Notes under the pieces: model-generated
Databases searched by the model: none
The model's input: only the letters and a program-made list of their open reading frames with translations
What the model was told of the DNA's origin: nothing
Source: Pedococcus dokdonensis
GTDB lineage: Bacteria > Actinomycetota > Actinomycetes > Actinomycetales > Dermatophilaceae
Reading direction: 5' to 3'
Length of the DNA stretch: 64,000 nt
Assembly: GCF_900104525.1 (NCBI RefSeq)
Contig: NZ_LT629711.1
Location: 248,001 to 312,000 of the forward strand
Made by a program: the position numbers and the translations under genes
In this document: piece by piece, positions 30,475 through 41,239 of the stretch
Layout: every line of letters begins with the position of its first letter
Numbering within the stretch: position 1 is the stretch's first letter

Positions 30475-30508
30475 CCGTGGGGCCGGCCGCACTCGGCTGG
30501 CCCCACGG
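30475..30508 (+). other. Intercistronic hairpin, atpD-atpC
   Basis: CCGTGGGGCCGGCC (30475-30488) pairs with GGCTGGCCCCACGG (30495-30508), 14 pairs with one G-U and a 6-base loop. No T tract. Placed 22 bases after the beta stop, it may reduce or stabilise the mRNA across the beta-epsilon boundary. Confidence 0.7.
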
Positions 30509-30578
30509 CATACCACCGGCCACGAGGCGCGACCTCGCCGGCCGATAGACTCGAAGCACCGCACCACTGGAGGACACC

Positions 30579-30848
30579 GTGAGCACCCTGCAGGTTGAAC
30601 TCGTCGCAGCGGACCGCAAGGTCTGGGAGGGCGAAGCCGACATGGTCGTCGCGCGCACCGTCGACGGCGAGCTGGGCATCCTGCCCGGTCACACCCCGCT
30701 GCTCGGCGTCCTCGTCGAGGGCGAGGTCCGGATCAAGTCGGGCGCCGGCTCGCAGAACGCCACCGTGGACGGTGGCTTCCTGTCCGTGGACCGCGACAAG
30801 GTCATCATCGTCGCCGAGGCAGTCGACGCCTCCAGCCTCTCGGCGTAG
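30579..30848 (+). CDS. atpC: ATP synthase F1 subunit epsilon, beta-sandwich only
   Basis: 89 residues forming only the N-terminal beta-sandwich (STLQVELVAADRKVWEGEAD..., GELGILPGHTPLLGVL). Family members are usually 120-140 residues with a C-terminal two-helix hairpin that inhibits ATP hydrolysis; here the gene stops at ASSLSA before it. There is no frameshift visible: the stop is followed directly by the DUF2550 ribosome-binding site. GTG 30579 follows GGAGGAC. Confidence 0.92.
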   Translation: MSTLQVELVAADRKVWEGEADMVVARTVDGELGILPGHTPLLGVLVEGEVRIKSGAGSQNATVDGGFLSVDRDKVIIVAEAVDASSLSA

Positions 30849-30875
30849 CAGCCACACGCCAGGGAAGGGGTGAGC

Positions 30876-31304
30876 ATGTCGCCCGTCGTCTCCGCGGAGA
30901 TCGTCGCCGGCGCCCTCATCCTGCTTGCGGTCATCGCGCTGACCTACATCTTCATCCGCCGTCGCCTGCTGTCGTCCGGGGCGCCGCTGATGCTGTGCGC
31001 TCTCCAGCCCCACGGTCGGTCCCAGTACCGCCTGGGGCTGCTGCGCTTCTCCGGCGGGTCGCTGGAGTGGTTCACGCTGATCGGCCCGTCACCCCGACCG
31101 GCCCGCACCTGGGAGCGGCCGCGCCTCGAGCTCGGCCCACCGGGCCAGCCCGAGGCGGCGATCGCCGGGCTGCCGGAGGCGGTCACGGTCGAGTGCCACT
31201 ACGGCAGCGACACGTTCTCGATGGCCCTGGCCCCTGCGGCCTACACGGCGATGCGCAGCTGGCTGGAGAGCTCGCCCCCCGGCTTCAACGTCAACGTCGC
31301 CTAG
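30876..31304 (+). CDS. DUF2550 membrane-anchored protein
   Basis: 142 residues: one N-terminal membrane helix (about 7-27, IVAGALILLAVIALTYIFI) then a soluble domain. This family stands directly after atpC across Actinobacteria (for example Rv1312), and its function is unknown. ATG 30876 follows GGGAAGGGG; a GTG two codons upstream is inside that site. Its TAG stop shares CTAG with the convergent adenosyltransferase stop. Confidence 0.88.
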   Translation: MSPVVSAEIVAGALILLAVIALTYIFIRRRLLSSGAPLMLCALQPHGRSQYRLGLLRFSGGSLEWFTLIGPSPRPARTWERPRLELGPPGQPEAAIAGLPEAVTVECHYGSDTFSMALAPAAYTAMRSWLESSPPGFNVNVA

Positions 31305-31930
31305 CCCCGACGGTTCGGGGGTGCCTCGGCCCGTCCGCCACCGGGCTGCCACAGGACGTCGCCGCCGATCGGCAGGTTCGCGACGCGGGCCAGGACGAAG
31401 AGCAGGTCGGAGAGCCTGTTGAGGTAGGTCGCGGTGAGCGGGTTGACCCCGCCTTCACCCTTGGCGGTCCCGGGCTGGTCGCCGTAGGCCTCGATCGCCG
31501 CCCACGCCCGCCGCTCCGCGCGCCGGACGACCGTGGTGGCCACGTGCAGGTGGGCGGAGCCGACCGTGCCGCCGGGCAGGATGAACGAGCGCAGCTTCTC
31601 GACCCGCTCGAGGTAGCGGTCGCAGTCGGCCTCGAGCTCCTCGATCCAGGCGGCCTCGACGCGCAGCGGCGGGAACTCGTAGCTCGCCTGCAGGGGAGTG
31701 CACAGGTCGGCCCCGACGTCGAACAGGTCGTTCTGCACGCGCAGCAGCGTCTGCCGCACGTCGTCGGGCAGCTCACCCGCCGCGACGGCCACACCGATCG
31801 CGGCGTTCGCCTCGTTGGCGTCGGCGTAGGCCTGCAGCCGGACGTCGGTCTTGCTGGTGCGGCTCATGTCCCCGAGGTGGGTCCGGCCGTCGTCACCCGT
31901 GCGGGTGTAGATGCGCGTGAGGTTGACCAT
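31301..31930 (-). CDS. pduO: PduO-type cob(I)alamin adenosyltransferase
   Basis: 209-residue helical-bundle enzyme that moves the adenosyl group of ATP to cob(I)alamin, giving coenzyme B12. The ATP loop TRTGDDGRTHLGD (residues 9-21), RRAERRAW and NRLSDLLFVLAR are diagnostic. ATG 31930 gives the family N-terminus MVNLTRIYTRTGDDG. The B12-dependent ethylmalonyl-CoA mutase gene is 1.9 kb away, a likely client. Homologue at the same place in mycobacteria (Rv1314c). Confidence 0.93.
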   Translation of the reverse strand: MVNLTRIYTRTGDDGRTHLGDMSRTSKTDVRLQAYADANEANAAIGVAVAAGELPDDVRQTLLRVQNDLFDVGADLCTPLQASYEFPPLRVEAAWIEELEADCDRYLERVEKLRSFILPGGTVGSAHLHVATTVVRRAERRAWAAIEAYGDQPGTAKGEGGVNPLTATYLNRLSDLLFVLARVANLPIGGDVLWQPGGGRAEAPPNRRG

Positions 31931-32030
31931 GGCACGAGGGTATGCCGCGTGGACGGGTGTGGTGTCGGGGGTGTGACGAGGCGCTCGCCACCGTGTCGAG
32001 GGGTGGTCGGTGCCTCGATAGGGTGGTGCG

Positions 32031-33314
32031 GTGGCTGAACGTTTCCGGGTCGTCGGTGGGTCCGCGCTGCGCGGTGAGGTCGCCGTATGGGGTGCCAAGA
32101 ACAGCGCCCTGAAGCTGATGGCGGCGGCGCTGCTCGCCGTGGGCCGCACCCGCCTGACGAATGTGCCGGCCATCCTCGACGTGACGATCATGGCCGAGCT
32201 GCTGCGCCGCCTCGGCTGCACCGTGGACTACGACGCCCCGAGTGGCGTCGTGGAGATCGACGTGCCCGAGCAGATCGGCCACCGCGCCGACTACGACCTG
32301 GTCCGCGCGCTGCGCGCGTCCACCGCGGTGCTCGGCCCGCTCGTCGCCCGCTGTGGGGCGGCCGACGTGGCCGTGCCCGGCGGCGACGCGATCGGGTCGC
32401 GTGGCCTGGACCTGCACGCCGCGGGGCTGGAGGCGCTGGGCGCCACGGTGCACGTGACCCATGGCTTCCTCGTCGCCGAGGCCCCCCGCGGGCTCGACGG
32501 TGCCGAGATCCGCCTCGACTTCCCGAGCGTCGGGGCCACCGAGAACGTCCTGACCGCCGCCGTCCTCGCCCGGGGGGCCACCCGGCTCGAGAACGCCGCC
32601 CGCGAGCCCGAGATCGTCGACCTCGCCGAGCTGCTGGTGTCGATGGGCGCCCACATCACCGGCGCCGGCTCGTCGGTCGTCGAGATCGAGGGCGTCGAGC
32701 GGCTGGCGCCGGTCGAGCACGCCGTGGTCCCCGACCGGATCGCCGCCGGCACGTGGGCGTTCGCCGCTGCGGCGACCCGGGGTGACGTCGAGGTGGTCGG
32801 CGCCCGGCCCGAGCACCTGACCGCTGCCCTCGAGCTGGTGCGGGCCAGCGGAGCCACCGTCACGACCACCGAGCGCGGCTTCCGGGTCGACTCCGGGGGT
32901 CGTCGGCCGCGGGCGTTCGACGTGGCCACGCTGCCCTACCCGGGATTCCCGACCGATCTGCAGCCCTTCACCCTGGCCTGCAACGCGGTCGCCGACGGCT
33001 CGGCGATGATCACCGAGAACCTCTTCGAGGCACGTTTCCGCACGGTGCAGGAGCTCAACCGGCTCGGGGCCGAGACCCGCATCGACGGGCACCACGTCAT
33101 GGTCCACGGGGTCGAGCGGCTGTCCGGCGCTCCGGTCGAGGCCAGCGACATCCGGGCCGGCGCGGCGCTCGTCATCGCGGGGCTGGTCGCCGACGGCGTC
33201 ACCACGGTGAGCGGCGCCCAGCACATCGACCGTGGCTACGCCGGCTTCGCCGAGAGCCTGCAGGGGCTGGGTGCCGACGTCACCCGCGAGCCCGACGAGG
33301 CGCCCTACTTCTGA
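32031..33314 (+). CDS. murA: UDP-N-acetylglucosamine enolpyruvyl transferase
   Basis: 427-residue first committed enzyme of peptidoglycan synthesis, adding enolpyruvate from PEP to UDP-GlcNAc. [10 protein letters not shown] (PEP-binding Lys) and the C-terminal half-domain repeats are present. In the active-site loop [14 protein letters not shown] the usual cysteine (Cys115 in E. coli) is Asp119, as in mycobacterial MurA, which makes the enzyme insensitive to fosfomycin. GTG 32031 is 100 bases from the divergent adenosyltransferase. Confidence 0.95.
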   Translation: MAERFRVVGGSALRGEVAVWGAKNSALKLMAAALLAVGRTRLTNVPAILDVTIMAELLRRLGCTVDYDAPSGVVEIDVPEQIGHRADYDLVRALRASTAVLGPLVARCGAADVAVPGGDAIGSRGLDLHAAGLEALGATVHVTHGFLVAEAPRGLDGAEIRLDFPSVGATENVLTAAVLARGATRLENAAREPEIVDLAELLVSMGAHITGAGSSVVEIEGVERLAPVEHAVVPDRIAAGTWAFAAAATRGDVEVVGARPEHLTAALELVRASGATVTTTERGFRVDSGGRRPRAFDVATLPYPGFPTDLQPFTLACNAVADGSAMITENLFEARFRTVQELNRLGAETRIDGHHVMVHGVERLSGAPVEASDIRAGAALVIAGLVADGVTTVSGAQHIDRGYAGFAESLQGLGADVTREPDEAPYF

Positions 33315-33315
33315 G

Positions 33316-33335
33316 CCGGTGCCCAGCGGCACCGG
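33316..33335 (+). terminator. Short hairpin after murA
   Basis: CCGGTGCC-CAGC-GGCACCGG is a perfect 8-base-pair tetraloop hairpin two bases after the murA stop. An overlapping palindrome GCACCGGACCGGTGC follows, so alternative folding is possible. Confidence 0.6.
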
Positions 33336-33452
33336 ACCGGTGCGCAGCCGCCGTCCAGACAGTTACCAGATCTTGACCTGGACGCCGACAACCGAAACCC
33401 CCACCGCGCACGTCCTTGTGAGTGAATGTCTGTCACGGACGAGGGGGTTCGC

Positions 33453-33818
33453 ATGTCGGTCAACGCAGCCAGGGCACTGCCCGTGCAGGTCCGTGCCACG
33501 CACACGGGCCAAGAGGTCGCGATCGTCGGCCGGATCGACGTGCACAGCGTCCCCGACGTCCGACTGCTCCTCCACGAGATCATCGACACCGGCTGCGGTG
33601 ACGTGCACATGCGGCTCGCGGACGCCGAGATCGGCGACGCGACCGGGCTCGGCGTCCTGGTCGAGGCCTACAACCGGGCCCGCCGGGCCGGCCGCCGGCT
33701 GGCCGTGGTCGACATGAGCGAGCGCACCGGACGGCTGTTGCGTGCGTCACGCCTCGACCGCGCGCTGGTGCTCCGTGGGGAGCCCGCCCCCGTCACTGTG
33801 GCAGCCGTCACCGCCTGA
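33453..33818 (+). CDS. STAS-domain anti-sigma antagonist-like protein
   Basis: 121 residues forming a single STAS domain (EVAIVGRIDVHSVPDVRLLLHEII, VHMRLADAEIGDATGLGVLVEAYNRARRAGRRLAVVDMS). Members bind anti-sigma kinases and are switched off by phosphorylation of Ser in D-S-(S/T)-G-L-G. Here the motif is Asp62-Ala63-Thr64-GLG, so the usual phosphoserine is alanine. I chose ATG 33453 because GAGGGGG precedes it; ATG 33426 has no site. No sigma factor or anti-sigma gene is nearby. Confidence 0.82.
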   Translation: MSVNAARALPVQVRATHTGQEVAIVGRIDVHSVPDVRLLLHEIIDTGCGDVHMRLADAEIGDATGLGVLVEAYNRARRAGRRLAVVDMSERTGRLLRASRLDRALVLRGEPAPVTVAAVTA

Positions 33819-33860
33819 ACTCCTGCCTGAGCTGCCCTACCCGCCGGTACCTTCGGCGCT

Positions 33861-35942
<2,082 letters not shown>

Positions 35943-36201
35943 GCCGCTGGGACCGACCCACGGAGTCGGCGGCGCGACGCCGCGATCCCGCTGGTCAGCC
36001 CCGTCTCGAGCCAACCGGGGGCACCCGGGCGAAACCTAGGCAAAATTCTTGTTCTGGTGTCGGCCAATCCCTGTTCACGCCGGCGCGTCATGGCTTACCT
36101 TCACCCGTGGCGTGGTGAACCGGTGGGGGAGTGTTTCCTCTGCGAGTCCTGGGCGGATCCTCGGGGCGAGTGGTTGTGCGGCCACGCGCGAAGGAGACCT
36201 C

Positions 36202-39200
36202 GTGTCGATGGAATCTCAGGGAAGGCGTCGCCGCGGCTACACAGCCGTCGTCGGTGTCAGTGCCCTGTCGATCGTGGCGGCGGCTGCCATGAGTGCAACC
36301 CCCGCCCTCGCGAGCACCAAGCCGGACCCCGCCAAGCACCGTGGCGCGGCCCTCAACCTCCCCCAGGGCGTCACCGGCGGCGGCTCGTACGCCCTCGGCA
36401 CCAAGCGCTCGAACGCGGAGAAGGTGGACCGGTCCCTCGAGGGCGCCAAGGGCGCCGTCGACGTGATGATCGAGCTCGACGCGGTCCCCGCGTCGACCGC
36501 CTACACCCGGGCCCGCGCCCGTGGCGGCGCGGCCGCCACCTTGGCCTCCCGCAACCAGACGGCCACCATCAAGACGGCCCAGGCCAAGGTCGAGGCGCGC
36601 TTCGGTGCGTCCGCGACGAAGGCCCGCACCCTCTACCGCGCGCACGCGCTGTACGCGGGTGTCGCGGTCCGCACCGACGCGAGCAAGCTCCAGGCCCTCG
36701 CCGCCCTCCCGGGCGTCAAGGCCGTCCACCGGATCACGCCCAAGTCCCCGTCCAACTCCTCCTCGGTGCCGCTGATCGGCGCGCCGGCGGTGTGGAAGGC
36801 CAAGGCCGAGACCGGCCAGGGCGTCCGCGTCGGCGTCATCGACACGGGCATCGACTACACCCACGCGGACTTCGGGGGCCCCGGCACGCTCGCGGCATAC
36901 AACGCCGCCAAGGCCTCCAACACGTTCACCCCCACCGCCAAGGTGGTCGGCGGCTACGACTTCGCCGGTGACGCGTACAACCCGAGCGAGGGCGTGACCA
37001 CTCCGGTCCCGGACCCCAACCCGCTCGACTGCGAGGGCCACGGCTCCCACGTCAGCGGCACCACCGCCGGCCTCGGCGTCACCAAGGCCGGTGCCACCTA
37101 CACCGGTGGTTACGACGTCGACATCGACCCGGCGACCCTCTCCATCGGCCCCGGTGTCGCACCGGGTGCCTCGCTGTACGCCCTCAAGGTGTTCGGCTGC
37201 GAGGGTGACACCAGCGTCGTCGGTGAGGCCCTCGACTGGGCGGCCGACCCCAACGGTGACGGCAACCTGTCCGACCGCCTCGACGTGGTCAACATGTCGC
37301 TCGGCTCCGACTACGGCTCCCCGGACGACCCGGACGCCGTGGCCTCCAACAACCTCGCTGCCCTCGGCACCGTCGTCGTCGCCTCGATGGGCAACGCCGG
37401 CGACGTCTACGAGGTCGGCGGCGCCCCCGGCAACGCCACCCGCGTGCTGGCCGTGGCCGCCTCGGACGACGGCAACGACGTCGTCGACGGCCTCAAGGTC
37501 GACAGCCCCGCCGGCATCGAGCCGGCGAACACCATCGACGGCGAGCAGGACAACGTCTTCGCGGCGCTGAAGTCGGTGGCGTACGACTGGGTGAACGACC
37601 CGGGCGTCACGAACACCGAGGTCGTCGAGATCGGTGACTGGAGCCAGCCGGCTTCGCCCACCAACAACATCGACGGCTGCTCGCCCTTCTCCACGGCCGA
37701 TGCGGCCAAGGTCGCGGGCAAGATCGTGCTGACGCAGTGGTTCGACGGGACGGGTCGCCGCTGTGGCTCCGCCGGTCGCGCCCAGTTCGCCCAGGACGCC
37801 GGCGCCGCCGGTGTCATCTACGGCAGCGACGTCAACTCGTTCTCGGCCGGTGTCACGGGTGACGCGGACATCCCCGCGATGCTCACCGTCAACCAGGCCA
37901 CCGTCGCCATCCGCGCGAAGCTCGAGGCCACCCCGGCCGTCCAGGTCTTCGCGACCATGACGAACGAGCTGCGCAACAGCGTCACGGTGAAGAACCCGGG
38001 TTCGATCGACAAGATCGCCGGCTTCTCCTCGCGCGGTGTCGGCATCGCCAACAACGTCAAGCCGGACGTCGCGGCTCCCGGTGTCACCACGTTCTCCGTC
38101 GCCGTCGGCACGGGCAACGAGGGCATCGCCGAGAGTGGCACCTCGATGGCTTCCCCGCACGTGGCCGGCGAGGCCGCCCTCGTGCGTGGCGCGCACTCGA
38201 ACTGGACCTCCGAGGAGGTCAAGGCCGCCATCATGAACACGGCGACCCAGGACGTCTTCGTGGGCGACAACCACACCGGCAACGTCTACGGTCCGGAGCG
38301 AGTCGGCTCGGGTCGGGTCAAGGCCGACGCGGCCGTCGGCACGACCACGCTGGCCTACGTCAAGGACACCCCGGGTGCGGTCAGCGTGTCGTTCGGCCCG
38401 GTGGCCGTCACGGCGGCGACCACGACCCTCACCAAGACCGTCAAGGTGGTCAACAAGCGCCCGACCGGGACCGCGTCCTACACGATCGGTTACGCCGCGG
38501 CGCACCCGACCCCGGGCGTGACCTACTCGTTCAGCCCCAGCCAGATCAGCCTCCCGGCTGGCGGCTCGGCTGACGTCAAGGTCACGGCGACCATCACGCG
38601 CTCGGCCCTGCGGGCCGTTCCGGACCCGACCCGCCCGAGCGACCCGCTCGAGGTGGGCATCGACCAGAACTACCGCGCCGACGCCAGCGGCCGCATGGTC
38701 CTGACGCCGGTGGGCGCCACCACGGGCTCCAAGCTCCGGGTGCCGGTCTGGTCCGCTCCCCGTCCGGCCTCGGCCATGAAGGCCGCGGCGACCGTCACGG
38801 TCACCGGTGGCACGGTCAAGACGGGCAAGCTCGGGCTCAACGGCACGGGCGTCAAGCAGGGCAGTGGCAGCACCGGCTACGAGTCGTCGGTCTCCACGTT
38901 CCAGCTGCAGGGCACCAGCCCGATGATCCCGAGCTGCACGTCCACCCTGGTGGTCAACTGCATCGCCTTCGCCGACGACCGCTCGGCCGACATCCGCTAC
39001 GTCGGTGCCGGCTCGGACGCTCCGACGTACCCGGCGGCAGACCTCGCCGAGGCGTTCGTCAGCTTCGGTGTCACCAGCCACGGACCGTGGCGCACCCCCG
39101 CCTCCTACACGGAGTTCGACGTGTACCTGGAGACGGACTCGAGCAGCCCGGGGCCTGACGCCGCGGTCTACAACACCCGGTTGGTCACCACGGACGACTA

Positions 39201-39936
39201 CGACTACTTCCTCGCGGAGCTGGTCGACATCCGTCCGGGGAGCCCGACCGAGGGCGAGGTCCTCGACGACCAGCTGCTCAACGGCATCGACGGCTCCTTC
39301 GACACCAACGTCTTCAACAGCGACTCCCTGGCCCTCCCGGTCTCGGTGGGTGTGCTGAAGGACGCCGGTCTCATCACGGGTGCCACGCCGAAGATCAAGT
39401 ACTGGGTGCAGTCCTACACGGCCGAGGCCGGCAAGGTCGACCAGGTGGGTTCCGCAGCCGCTCCGATGACGCTCAGCGTGGCCTCGCCCGCGCTGTCCGC
39501 CTACGGCGACTTCGCCACCCTGCTCAACTCCGAGCAGCCCGGCACGGTCCTCGACGTCCGTCGTGACGACGCAGCCATGGCCACGGACAAGCCCCAGGGC
39601 CTGTTCCTCATCCACCACCTGAACACCAACGGTGCTCGGGCCCAGGTGGTGCCGGTCCGGCTCGCGACCAAGACGACGCTCACCGCCAACGACCGCGATT
39701 TCAAGTACGGCTACCGCCCGACCTTGACGGCCACGGTCAGCCCGTCCGCAGCGACGGGTTCGGTGACGTTCTCGGACGGCAGCCGGGTCATCGGCACGGT
39801 CAAGCTCACCAGCGGCAAGGCGGTGCTCAAGGCACCAGTCCTGTCCAAGGGCACGCACAAGCTGACGGCGAGGTACACCGCCTCGACGGCGTACGCCCCG
39901 TCGACGTCGGCCGCCATCACGGTGGTCGTGCGCTGA
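36202..39936 (+). CDS. Secreted multi-domain subtilisin-like serine protease
   Basis: 1244 residues. Signal peptide to about residue 37 (TPALAS), inhibitor-I9-like prodomain (to about 190), S8 catalytic domain with Asp214 (VIDTGIDYTHAD), His280 (GHGSHVSGT) and Ser648 (SGTSMASPHVAG), interrupted by a PA domain (about 540-610). Then Fn3-like and beta domains, and a final Ig-like Big_3 repeat (SPSAATGSVTFSDGSRVIG). No sortase signal or membrane anchor, so it is probably released. GTG 36202 follows AAGGAG at best spacing. It is probably a monocistronic unit: 259 bases precede it and a perfect hairpin follows. Confidence 0.93.
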   Translation: MSMESQGRRRRGYTAVVGVSALSIVAAAAMSATPALASTKPDPAKHRGAALNLPQGVTGGGSYALGTKRSNAEKVDRSLEGAKGAVDVMIELDAVPASTAYTRARARGGAAATLASRNQTATIKTAQAKVEARFGASATKARTLYRAHALYAGVAVRTDASKLQALAALPGVKAVHRITPKSPSNSSSVPLIGAPAVWKAKAETGQGVRVGVIDTGIDYTHADFGGPGTLAAYNAAKASNTFTPTAKVVGGYDFAGDAYNPSEGVTTPVPDPNPLDCEGHGSHVSGTTAGLGVTKAGATYTGGYDVDIDPATLSIGPGVAPGASLYALKVFGCEGDTSVVGEALDWAADPNGDGNLSDRLDVVNMSLGSDYGSPDDPDAVASNNLAALGTVVVASMGNAGDVYEVGGAPGNATRVLAVAASDDGNDVVDGLKVDSPAGIEPANTIDGEQDNVFAALKSVAYDWVNDPGVTNTEVVEIGDWSQPASPTNNIDGCSPFSTADAAKVAGKIVLTQWFDGTGRRCGSAGRAQFAQDAGAAGVIYGSDVNSFSAGVTGDADIPAMLTVNQATVAIRAKLEATPAVQVFATMTNELRNSVTVKNPGSIDKIAGFSSRGVGIANNVKPDVAAPGVTTFSVAVGTGNEGIAESGTSMASPHVAGEAALVRGAHSNWTSEEVKAAIMNTATQDVFVGDNHTGNVYGPERVGSGRVKADAAVGTTTLAYVKDTPGAVSVSFGPVAVTAATTTLTKTVKVVNKRPTGTASYTIGYAAAHPTPGVTYSFSPSQISLPAGGSADVKVTATITRSALRAVPDPTRPSDPLEVGIDQNYRADASGRMVLTPVGATTGSKLRVPVWSAPRPASAMKAAATVTVTGGTVKTGKLGLNGTGVKQGSGSTGYESSVSTFQLQGTSPMIPSCTSTLVVNCIAFADDRSADIRYVGAGSDAPTYPAADLAEAFVSFGVTSHGPWRTPASYTEFDVYLETDSSSPGPDAAVYNTRLVTTDDYDYFLAELVDIRPGSPTEGEVLDDQLLNGIDGSFDTNVFNSDSLALPVSVGVLKDAGLITGATPKIKYWVQSYTAEAGKVDQVGSAAAPMTLSVASPALSAYGDFATLLNSEQPGTVLDVRRDDAAMATDKPQGLFLIHHLNTNGARAQVVPVRLATKTTLTANDRDFKYGYRPTLTATVSPSAATGSVTFSDGSRVIGTVKLTSGKAVLKAPVLSKGTHKLTARYTASTAYAPSTSAAITVVVR

Positions 39937-39957
39937 CCCTGCTCCACCCCGTGTGAC

Positions 39958-39991
39958 CTCTGGGCCCCTGCCGACCGGCAGGGGCCCAGAG
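39958..39991. terminator. Bidirectional terminator between protease and nagA
   Basis: CTCTGGGCCCCTGCC and GGCAGGGGCCCAGAG form a perfect 15-base-pair stem with loop GACC, then TCTTGT. It sits between the convergent stops at 39936 and 40040. Confidence 0.9.
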
Positions 39992-40039
39992 TCTTGTCCG
40001 GGCCGGCGTCGTGCGTCGTGCCGGGGGAGGACCTTGGGC

Positions 40040-41239
40040 TCAGAGCCAGGTGCCGCGGCGCAGGACCTGCCGCAGCTGGAGCCGGTCGTCGACCACGACC
40101 ACGTCGGCGTGCTGCCCCGGGGCCAGGCTTCCGACGCGGGGGAGCGCCAGTGCCCTGGCCGGCGTGGCGGAGGCCGCGGTCACGGCATCGACCAGCGGGA
40201 CGCCGAGGTCGTCGACCAGCCAGCGCACCTGCTCGAGCAGCGTGCTGACGCCGCCAGCGAGGGTGCCGTTGTCGCGCAGCCGCGCCGCCCGGCCGCTGAC
40301 CGCCACGTCGAGCCCGCCCAGTGAGTAGGCGCCGTCGGGCAAGCCGCTGGCGGCCATCGCGTCACTGACCAGCGCGACCTGCCCGGGGCCGACGGTGTCG
40401 AAGAGCATCCGCACCGTCCCCGCGTCGAGGTGCACGCCGTCGGCGATCACCTCGAGCACCGCCTCGCGTCGTCCGGCGGCGGCGATGGCTGCCCCGACCG
40501 GGCCGGGGGACCGCGAGAGCAGCGGTGGCATGCCGTTGAACACGTGAGTGGCCAGCGGCACCCCGCCGCGCACGCCAGCGGCGGCTCCGGCGAGGGCGCG
40601 GGTTGCGGTCGCGTAATCGGCGTCGGTGTGCCCCAGGGCCGCGAGGGCACCCACGCTGGCGAGGGCCGTGGGCACGGTCTGGCCTCCGGGGCGCTCCGGA
40701 GCCCAGGTCATCTGCGCGAACGCTCCCTCGCCGGCCGCCTCGCCGAGGGCCTCGACGAGTGCGACGTCTGCGTCGACGAGGGCGGCAGGGTTCTGCGCGC
40801 CGCACCGGACCATCGACAGGAAGGGTCCCTCCAGGTGTATGCCGGCCAGCTCGCCGCTGCGGACGAGGTCACCGAGCGTGCGGGCTCCGGCGACGAGCAC
40901 GGCGGCCGGCGCCGACACGAGCGACCCGACGACCGTCGTGGTGCCCTGGCCGTGGTGGTGGCGCGCGGCCCGATGCGACCCGCCCGCGTCGGGGCCGAAC
41001 TCACCGCCGTTTCCGCCGTGGCAGTGGATGTCGACCAGTCCCGGCAGGAGGGTCAGCCCCGCCTGCCAACCGTCCGGCTCGGCCACCTCGGCCCAGTCGT
41101 CGGGCAGGGAGGCGCGCTCACCGGCATACGCGATGGTGCCCTCGGCGACCGCCACGGCACCGTCGCCCACGACGCGGTCGGGCAGGACGACCGCCCCGGT
41201 GAGCACGGTCCGGGAGGTGCGGGGGCTCGCAGAGGTCAC
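40040..41239 (-). CDS. nagA: N-acetylglucosamine-6-phosphate deacetylase
   Basis: 399-residue amidohydrolase-fold enzyme giving glucosamine-6-phosphate and acetate. Metal and catalytic motifs: DIHCHGGNG, HLEGPFLS, LGHTDADY, THVFNGMPPL and LVSDAMAASG (catalytic Asp). GTG 41239 overlaps the SIS gene stop (GTGA). With the SIS enzyme and ROK kinase this forms an amino-sugar breakdown route: kinase, NagA, then isomerase/deaminase. Confidence 0.93.
   Translation of the reverse strand: MTSASPRTSRTVLTGAVVLPDRVVGDGAVAVAEGTIAYAGERASLPDDWAEVAEPDGWQAGLTLLPGLVDIHCHGGNGGEFGPDAGGSHRAARHHHGQGTTTVVGSLVSAPAAVLVAGARTLGDLVRSGELAGIHLEGPFLSMVRCGAQNPAALVDADVALVEALGEAAGEGAFAQMTWAPERPGGQTVPTALASVGALAALGHTDADYATATRALAGAAAGVRGGVPLATHVFNGMPPLLSRSPGPVGAAIAAAGRREAVLEVIADGVHLDAGTVRMLFDTVGPGQVALVSDAMAASGLPDGAYSLGGLDVAVSGRAARLRDNGTLAGGVSTLLEQVRWLVDDLGVPLVDAVTAASATPARALALPRVGSLAPGQHADVVVVDDRLQLRQVLRRGTWL

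Noticed and set aside
31931..33860. Cobalamin riboswitch for the adenosyltransferase or mutase
   Set aside because: The leaders are only about 100 and 42 bases and show no B12-box-like conserved sequence.
36088..39858. 1256-codon open frame antisense to the subtilase gene
   Set aside because: Arg/Gly/Val-rich shadow without motif; the plus strand has signal peptide, catalytic triad and RBS.
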